Positions 57,662 through 64,000 of a stretch of 64,000 nt of DNA are shown one piece after another. This DNA comes from Platanthera guangdongensis (lineage: Eukaryota; Streptophyta; Magnoliopsida; Asparagales; Orchidaceae). The stretch's first letter is position 1. Each line of letters begins with the position of its first letter. The stretch lies in contig CM077153.1 of assembly GCA_039583875.1 (NCBI GenBank), positions 69,944,482-70,008,481 of the forward strand, read 5' to 3'. Under the pieces are notes generated by a model. The model was given only the letters and a program-made list of their open reading frames with translations, ran no database searches and had not been told where the DNA came from. The position numbers and the translations under genes are program-made.

Positions 57662-57956
57662 AGTGGATTCCTACCTAGGGTGGTAGAAGAGTGGATGTAC
57701 CCAAGTTGGGGAACCACTATATTTCCTTGTGTCATCTGGTTCTGCATGTTTTCTTTTTGTTTCTGGCCTAGATTTTCTTGTGCTTAGTTTCTGCATAGCT
57801 TAGTTTTGTGGTTTATTTTATTTCTGCTTCCCTGCTTACACTCATTACAACAATTGTTGTAAAGCTTTGCAAAAGTTTTTCCTTATGTTTTAAAAAGCAC
57901 CATATACTCTATTCACCCCCCTCTAGAGTATATCAGATCTAGTTTCCCCTTTCAAT

Positions 57957-57968
57957 TGGTATCAGAGG
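57957..57968 (+). other. Primer binding site, tRNA-Met type
   Basis: TGGTATCAGAGG, two bases after the LTR end; matches the initiator-Met site except for the last base. Confidence 0.85.
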
Positions 57969-58083
57969 GAGGTTGGTTAAACATACCATATCTGTTTGGT
58001 TGTACAGGCTAACACCTGAACCCCAAGATCCCAAACTAGATCCTTCTTTTGTATTCTAGTATTAGATTTAGCTTGCACAAATC

Positions 58084-60159
58084 ATGGCCAAGAACAAAGA
58101 TTATGCTAGCACCAGACCTCCAGTGTGCAATCTATCAAAGTTTGCACTTTGGAAAGCAAGGATTAGACTCTACATGAATTCTATTGACGAAGATATTTTT
58201 AATTCTGTCTTAACAGTGTGTCCAAGACCTCCAGAGAGCACAAGCACCAATGCTGTTCCACCTCCATCAGGAACAGATGCTGACATCAAAAAGTGGAAAG
58301 TGGCTGATGCCAAGGCAATGAACATTCTAGCTCAGACAATGTCAGATGACATTTTTCAGAAGGTAGCTGAATGTAATTCAGCCAAGGAGATCTGGGACAA
58401 GCTCTCAGAAATAGTTTCAGGATCAGCTGATGAGAGAAAGGACAGAAGATCCCATCTCATCTCCCAATATGAGAACTTCAAGAAGGGAGAAACTGAGTCA
58501 GTGGGAGACATGTACAACAGACTGAGTCTAATTGTCAGTGAACTGAGGACATTAGACAAAGAGATCTCACTAACAGAACTTAATGACAAGATCCTAATGT
58601 GCTTCCCCAGCACTTGGGATTCAAGAATCTGGCCAATTAAAGATGCCAGAAGCCTGAATGAGATCACCACTGAAGCCTTGTTGGGTAAGCTCAAATCTTA
58701 TGAGCTACTCATCAAGAACAGAGAAGAAGAACAGAAGGCTGCTTCACCAGCCACAAGAAAGGAGAAGACTATAGCATTCAAGGCAACTGAGGATCTGCCT
58801 GAAGAAAAAGGAACAGCCAATGATGAACTTCTCAGCTTGTTGGCCAAAAGATTCTATAAGATGGCCAGAAAGGACTTTAGAAGAAGATCATACAAGGAGC
58901 AGGATAAGCCAAGGTATGACAAGTCCATTGGCAATAGCAAAGACATTATTTGCTTTGGTTGCAGGAAACCAGGGCATATGGTTCCTGACTGTCCAGAAAA
59001 CAAGAACAAGGACAGAAGGGACAGAAAAGAAAGAAGAAAGGAGAAGGACTCCAAAAGGCATGGAAGTAGCAAACCCTCCACCAGCAAAAATAAGCACACA
59101 AGGAAAGGTTTTGTTGCTGAAGCCTGGAGTGAGACTGAAGAGGAGTCAGAGGCCACTTCCAGCTCAAGTGATGATGAGGATGATGCAGAGGAAAAAGAAT
59201 TCTGCATGATGGCAATCAATGCCTCACAACACAACTCAGAGGAAGAGGAGTCAGAGTCAGACTCAGAGACTCAGCCTGAGGAAGATCAGGTAATCAGCTC
59301 TTTTGATTTCACTTCAGAAGATTTCAAAGTTGAATTTAAAGCACTATGTTTAGACCTGCTAAAGTCTGAGAAAGAGATCATCTCTCTCAGAAATCAATTA
59401 TCTGAACAAAATGCTTTAAAAACAGAAAACCTCAAACTCTCTCAGGAGTTGGAGAACTATAGGGAACAGATAGCTTCACTGAAGAGTGAGCTCTCTGAGG
59501 CCAAGAAGCTTGAAGAATCTCTCAATGGGAGAAGCATCAAGCTGATGGACATCACAAGCACAGTGAACTCAAGATTCAACAGTACACTGGGCTTGGGTGC
59601 CTCATCTAGCCAACCTATTGTTCTAACAACCCCTATCAAGTTCATTTCTGACAAGGGAAAGGGAGTTGTAGAGGTTGCCAGGAAAAATTCTTATCTGCCT
59701 CAGAAAACCAAAGTCCAGTACAAATCGTCGAACGGAGATCGACGATCGCCGAATGAAGATCGACGATCGCCGAACGCAGCTCGACGATCTCAGGGAATAT
59801 CGTCGAACGCAGATCGACGATCTCAGCCAAGATCGTCGAACGCTGCTCGACGATCCCATATACCTGACCTCAGCCATAGTCGACCGTCGAACGGAGCTCG
59901 ACGATCGGACCCACGATCGTCGAACGCAGCTCCACGATCGTCGAACAGAGGTCAGAGCTCTGGAAATTTTTTCAAAGGCAAGTCAAAATTAAATCCTAAG
60001 GGTTCTTCATCCCAAACCTTTAACCCTTGTACTGAATGGATTATACCTCCAAGGAGATATCATCCTGAAGGATATAAGAGTCAGCCAGGGATATCTTTCA
60101 TTTCTGAATTTAAAGGTTATCACCCTAGGCCCAAGGTAAACTGGGTCAAAAACAAGTGA
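58084..60159 (+). CDS. Sirevirus Gag (691 aa)
   Basis: ATG 58084, 130 bp after the LTR end. Residues 1 to about 220 form the Copia gag domain (FALWKARIRLYMNSI, WKVADAKAMNILAQTMSDDI, SQYENFKKGETESVGDMYNR). A CCHC zinc knuckle, CFGCRKPGHMVPDC, is at about 290-303. A basic, then acidic linker follows. Residues 427-485 look like a coiled coil (EIISLRNQLSEQNALKTENL). Residues 547-625 are an Arg/Ser/Asn-rich repeat (SSNAARRS type) encoded by TCGTCGA hairpin units. The protein would form the particle and bind RNA. TGA at 60157 ends it, and pol continues in the +1 frame. Confidence 0.9.
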   Translation: MAKNKDYASTRPPVCNLSKFALWKARIRLYMNSIDEDIFNSVLTVCPRPPESTSTNAVPPPSGTDADIKKWKVADAKAMNILAQTMSDDIFQKVAECNSAKEIWDKLSEIVSGSADERKDRRSHLISQYENFKKGETESVGDMYNRLSLIVSELRTLDKEISLTELNDKILMCFPSTWDSRIWPIKDARSLNEITTEALLGKLKSYELLIKNREEEQKAASPATRKEKTIAFKATEDLPEEKGTANDELLSLLAKRFYKMARKDFRRRSYKEQDKPRYDKSIGNSKDIICFGCRKPGHMVPDCPENKNKDRRDRKERRKEKDSKRHGSSKPSTSKNKHTRKGFVAEAWSETEEESEATSSSSDDEDDAEEKEFCMMAINASQHNSEEEESESDSETQPEEDQVISSFDFTSEDFKVEFKALCLDLLKSEKEIISLRNQLSEQNALKTENLKLSQELENYREQIASLKSELSEAKKLEESLNGRSIKLMDITSTVNSRFNSTLGLGASSSQPIVLTTPIKFISDKGKGVVEVARKNSYLPQKTKVQYKSSNGDRRSPNEDRRSPNAARRSQGISSNADRRSQPRSSNAARRSHIPDLSHSRPSNGARRSDPRSSNAAPRSSNRGQSSGNFFKGKSKLNPKGSSSQTFNPCTEWIIPPRRYHPEGYKSQPGISFISEFKGYHPRPKVNWVKNK
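59723..59950 (+). repeat. Hairpin repeat array inside the gag coding sequence
   Basis: About seven units of GATCGTCGA-N7-TCGACGATC (arms of 9, spacers such as ACGCAGC, ACGCTGC, ACGGAGC) in the gag frame. The same DNA unit occurs in this element's LTR and in its pol-ORF3 spacer. Confidence 0.92.
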
Positions 60160-63100
60160 ATTACTTTATGTGCAGGTGAAGACCTATCCAACATCTAACC
60201 AGCAATGGTATTTGGATAGTGGGTGCTCCAAGCACATGACAGGGAACAAGGACAACCTAAATTCCTTTAGAGCCAAGCTTGGACCCAAAGTTATCTTTGG
60301 TGACTCCAACTTTGGACAAACTAAAGGATATGGAGCAGTCCAGATTGGCTCTGTAACCTTCAAGAAGGTAGCATATGTGGAAGGACTGAAGCACAACCTA
60401 ATCAGCATCAGTCAGCTATGTGATGAAGGCTACCAAGTGACCTTTAGCAAAACTTCATGCAAAATCAAATCAGAGGACAACACAACTGTGTTGACAGGTA
60501 AAAGGAAAGGTAACATCTACCTAGTAGACTTTCTTTCAACCACTATAGATATCTGTTTATTCAACTCAGTTTGTAGACCAAATGTTTTATGGCATAAGAG
60601 ATTAGGACACCTAAACCTTAGAACCATTGCTAGGCTCTCCAAGGACAATCTTGTTAGAGGACTACCTTCTGGCCCCTACAAGAAGGAAGGACTCTGCAAG
60701 GCTTGTCAATTAGGCAAGCAAACTAAAAACAGTTTTAAGTCACTTAATAAGAGTGATTCACCTAGGATATTGTATCTGTTACACATGGATCTATTTGGAC
60801 CCATCACAGTACAAAGCCTAGGAGGGAAATCCTACACTTTAGTGATTGTAGATGACTTCTCTAGATTCACTTGGGTGTTCTTTCTAAGGAAGAAGTCTGA
60901 TAACTTTAAGTGTCTGACAGAGTTTCTCAAATGTATAAAGATTGAGTTCAATACTCACATTGCCCTGATCAGAAGTGATCATGGGACAGAGTTTGATTCT
61001 CTTCTTATGCAAGAGTTCTGTCAGAGTGAAGGGATCAGGCATACTTTCTCAGCTCCTAGAACTCCTCAACAAAATGGGGCAGCTGAAAGGAAAAATAGAA
61101 CCCTTATTGAATCTGCCACTACATTGTTGTCAGATGCTCATCTACCTCTATCCTTCTGGGCAGAGGCAGTGAACACCTCCAACTATGTGCTGAACAGAAG
61201 CCTGATACATAAACTGAAGGTAAAGACTCCCTATGAATTACTCAAAGGGAAGAAACCTAAAGTGGACTATTTCAAAATTTTTGGTTGCATTTGTTATATT
61301 CACAATAATGATAAGAAACATCTAGCAAAATTTCAAGCCAAAGCTGATGAAGGAGTGTTTCTGGGATACTCCATGATCAGCAAGGCCTATAGGGTTTACA
61401 ATAAATCATCATTGAAAATTGAGGAATCTGTTCATGTTTCATTTGATGAAACTAACATGTCTTTCAAGGAGAAGATCCCTTCTACCATAGAACCTTTGCA
61501 GGAACACTCTTTAGTTGAAGATATGAACAAGCTACAAGTTGCTCAAGAGGATGAAAGCAGTGAAGATGAAAGCAATGCTCAACATATTGAAGCACAACCT
61601 GAAGAGCCAGTTGTTGTACCACAAGAGGAAACAACAACACAGGTTGGTGAACAATCAACACCCCCTGTTGATTTAGTAACATCAAGAGACCATCCAATTT
61701 CCCAGATAATTGGAGAAATCTCAGCTGGTGTGCAAACCAGAAATTAGGTCAACCAAAACCTGTTGCACACCTGCTTCCTTTCTCAAATTGAACCTCAGTC
61801 CATTCAAGATGCAGAGCAAGATCCACACTGGATCATTGCCATGCAAGAGGAGTTGCATCAATTTGAGAGGAACAAAGTATGGGAACTAGTGCCCAAGCCT
61901 AAGGATCATTCCATTGTTGGAACAAAATGGGTATTCAGAAACAAATTGGATGATCAAGGAGTAATAATAAGGAACAAGGCAAGGCTAGTTGCCCAAGGAT
62001 ATTCTCAAGAAGAAGGAATTGACTACGACCAGACCTTTGCACCTGTTGCAAGATTAGAAGCCATCAGGATATTCTTAGCTTATGCAGCTCACAAAGGCTT
62101 CAAGGTTTATCAAATGGATGTCAAGAGTGCCTTTTTAAATGGAGACATCAAAGAGGAAGTCTATGTCAGACAACCTCCAGGTTTTATCTCTCCAACTCAT
62201 CCTGATTTTGTTTTTAGATTAAATAAAGCATTATATGGTCTCAAGCAAGCTCCTAGAGCATGGTATGAGACCCTAGCATGCTTTCTCTTGGAAAATGGTT
62301 TTATAAGGGGTAGAGTAGACCAAACTCTTTTCATTAGAACCCATAAGTCCCATACCCTACTAGTACAAATTTATGTAGACGATATCATTTTTGGTTCTAC
62401 TGACTCAAAATTGTGCAGAAGATTTTCTAACCTAATGCATTCTAAATTTGAGATGAGTAGCATGGGTGAGTTATCCTTCTTCCTAGGATTGCAAGTCAAA
62501 CAACATGCTGAAGGCATCTTTATTTCTCAAACCAAATATGCTAAAGAGCTGGTTAAGAAATTTGGCATGTCTGAGGCATCTTGCATGAAAACACCCATGC
62601 CTACCAATGTTGTATTGGATGCTGATGAACATGGGAAACCTGTTGATCAGACAACATATAGAGCAATGATTGGCTCTTTACTGTACCTTACAGCTAGTAG
62701 ACCAGATATAATGTTTGCTACATGTATATGTGCTAGATTCCAAGTTAGCCCTAGAGAGTCACACCTCACATTAGTAAAGAGGATTCTTAGGTATGTTAAA
62801 AGTTGTCCAAATCTAGGTCTCTGGTATCCAAAAGATTCAGCATTTGAGTTAACTGGATTCTCTGATGCTGATTATGCTGGATGCAGAATTGACAGGAAAA
62901 GCACCAGTGGAACTTGTCAGTTCCTTGGTGATAGACTTGTCTCTTGGTTTTGCAAGAAACAAACATCTGTGTCAACTTCAACTGTTGAAGCTGAATATAT
63001 GGCTGCAGGCAGTTGTTGTTCACAAATACTGTGGATTCAAAATCAACTCCTAGACTATGGTTACACCTTAGAGAAGTCAAAAATCTTTTGTGACAATACA

Positions 63101-63325
63101 AGTGCTATCTCCATAGCTCAAAATCCAGTCCTCCATAGTAGGACAAAACACATAGAGATTAGGCATCACTTCTTAAGGGATAATGTTGAAAAGAATAAAA
63201 TTGAACTGCAATATATCCCAACTGATTTACAAAGGGGAGATATTTTCACCAAGCCTTTGGATGAAAAGAAACATACTTTCTTCCTAAATCAGTTAGGAAT
63301 GTTAGATGGAGGAAGTCTTAAATAA
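60140..63325 (+). pseudogene. Sirevirus pol: protease, integrase, RT, RNase H (one stop)
   Basis: One frame, open from 60140, with a single TAG at 61745-61747. Protease LDSGCSKHMTG near 60212. Pre-integrase HKRLGHLNLRT and CKACQLGK. Integrase acidic residues in LLHMDLFGP, VIVDDFSRFTW and [41 protein letters not shown] near 62110, catalytic [10 protein letters not shown] near 62370. RNase [45 protein letters not shown]; end at TAA 63323. There is no ATG before the protease, so translation depends on +1 frameshifting, or on splicing at the CAG near 60174, or the junction is a mutation. The TAG separates the integrase tail from RT; I treat it as a lesion. Confidence 0.9.
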
Positions 63326-63815
63326 TACTCAAGATTTTGAAAGCTAAAAATTGACCAAGACTAGGCAAAATTTCTGATTTTTTTTGTGTCTAGAGTTTTC
63401 TGATCTCTGAACTGCGCTCGACGATTTCCCCAAAGATCGTCGAACGGAGTTCGACGATTTTCTGAATCGTCGAACTGAGTTCAGCGCTCCTTTGATAGTA
63501 TGGACTATCTCCTCTGGTCAACGATCGTCGAACGGCGCTCGACGATTTTGTTCACTGAACGATCGTCGAACGGAGCTCGACGCCTTTCCAGATCGTCGAA
63601 CGGAGATCGACGATTTTGGAGTCTCTTCAGATTCCTTTAGAAGCCTCGATCGTCGAACTGAGTTCAACGATCTTTCCTTTTCTGCGTCGAACCCTAATAT
63701 AAAACTCTTTTTTCGTCGTCGTTCTCTCTTGCGCTTTCAATTTCTCTGCAAACTTTTCTTCCCTCCAAGCAGCTCTACACTTGGTCGTTTTGTCTGTTGA
63801 TTTTTTGCAGGTACC
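63326..63815 (+). other. Spacer between pol and ORF3 with hairpin array
   Basis: Noncoding. Six to seven units such as ATCGTCGA-ACGGAGT-TCGACGAT occupy 63414-63672. A pyrimidine-rich stretch follows and ends in TTTTTTGCAG at 63801-63810. Confidence 0.85.
63796..63810 (+). promoter_or_regulatory. Splice-acceptor-like site before ORF3
   Basis: GTTGATTTTTTGCAG followed by GTACC and ATG. Matches a plant 3' splice site (pyrimidine run, GCAG, then G). Same place as the TATAG site at 36622-36626 in the older copy. Confidence 0.55.
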
Positions 63816-64000
63816 ATGGCCGTTTCAGTTGCTGTGCTCGCTGCAATGAAATTTGATGCAGGCTTTGACATCGATCTCGACTCCTTCAACACAACCGATC
63901 AAATCTTCCAGGATATTCTCAATTTATTCAAAGATCAGCAACTATCTGCCCTGATGACAACCAGAATCAAACTTGCATCTGATGAAATTAAAGAATGGGT
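63816..64000 (+). CDS. Sirevirus ORF3, N-terminal part (cut by window end)
   Basis: ATG in a good context (ACCATGGC). The first 61 codons are open: AVLAAMKFDAGFDIDLDSFN, TDQIFQDILNLFKDQQLSAL, MTTRIKLASDEIKEWV. It aligns without gaps in this region with the ORF3 remnant at 36634, with mostly conservative differences, so the N-terminus is conserved as protein. No signal peptide is evident. In Sireviruses the ORF in this place has been called env-like; what I can see does not show an envelope. Function unknown. Confidence 0.8.
   Translation, partial: MAVSVAVLAAMKFDAGFDIDLDSFNTTDQIFQDILNLFKDQQLSALMTTRIKLASDEIKEW

Larger units (their letters stand above)
56429..57954 (+). repeat. Sirevirus 5' LTR
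   Basis: 1526 bp, TGTTGGAACACC to CCCCTTTCA. Its start aligns with 41952 and its end abuts the PBS. Hairpin units of the TCGTCGA-N7-TCGACGA type fill 56599-56868. Confidence 0.92.
56429..64000 (+). mobile_element. Sirevirus-type Copia element, right end beyond window
   Basis: 5' LTR 56429-57954, PBS 57957, gag 58084, pol to 63325, spacer, ORF3 from 63816 to the window end. Gene order protease-integrase-RT-RNase H, long gag with coiled coil, and an extra ORF after pol are the marks of the Sirevirus (Maximus/SIRE) branch. Only one stop was found in pol, so it is much younger than the copy at 34033-43543. Its left target flank is in the GC-rich block. Confidence 0.93.

Noticed and set aside
59723..59950. 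Regular palindromic repeats that look like a CRISPR array
   Set aside because: Unit spacing is irregular, there are no unique spacers of constant length, the array lies in the gag reading frame of a plant retrotransposon, and no cas-like gene is present.
60135..60174. A 40-bp GT...AG intron that would join gag to pol
   Set aside because: Too short for plant splicing; kept only as a remark on the acceptor-like CAG.

Overview
This is plant nuclear DNA made almost entirely of LTR retrotransposons; I found no convincing host gene, tRNA, rRNA or CRISPR array. The lineages present are plant-typical: Athila (DLGASIN protease, tRNA-Asp-type PBS), Tat (second RNase H domain), Tekay/Del-like chromoviruses (very long LTRs, tRNA-Met PBS, chromodomain) and Copia Sireviruses (Maximus/SIRE type, with an extra ORF after pol). 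The species cannot be read from the sequence; a large-genome flowering plant is my inference.

Layout. 1-4.2 kb: the tail of a chromovirus LTR (family A), an unassigned noncoding block, then the 3' part of a second chromovirus LTR (family B) with its PBS and a broken gag, all on +. 4.2-6.9 kb: an Athila fragment (-) cut at both ends. 6.9-44.6 kb: one old Tat element (-) split into pieces by three later insertions. These are a nearly intact Athila (-, 8502-19995), an older degenerate Athila (+, 23039 to about 33706) and an internally deleted Sirevirus (+, 34033-43543). The Sirevirus carries a 2.3-kb solo LTR of family A (37532-39831) inside its third ORF. The Tat pieces, read on the minus strand, fit together in order: gag, protease, RT, RNase H, second RNase H, integrase.

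44.6-49.2 kb: a 51-bp tandem repeat, then a rotted Ty3 chromovirus (+) whose gag holds a 599-bp solo LTR. 49.3-54.8 kb: a minus-strand family A LTR with a 3.06-kb family B solo LTR nested in it, next to the integrase/chromodomain end of its element. 54.8-56.4 kb: an unassigned GC-rich block with a TATA box. 56.4 kb to the end: a young-looking Sirevirus (+) with 5' LTR, PBS, gag, pol with one stop, and the start of ORF3; its 3' end lies outside the window.

Three signals are not explained by ordinary annotation. (1) A short inverted repeat, TCGTCGA-N7-TCGACGA, recurs in Sirevirus LTRs, in the Sirevirus gag coding region, in the pol-ORF3 spacer, and in LTRs of two chromovirus families. (2) A second palindromic module built on GACACGGGCGTGTC or its complement fills the LTRs of two Athila subfamilies and both chromovirus families; in Athila it lies just upstream of the TATA box. 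(3) Both Sirevirus copies have a splice-acceptor-like sequence a few bases before the ATG of ORF3, suggesting a spliced, env-like mode of expression for a protein that does not look like an envelope.
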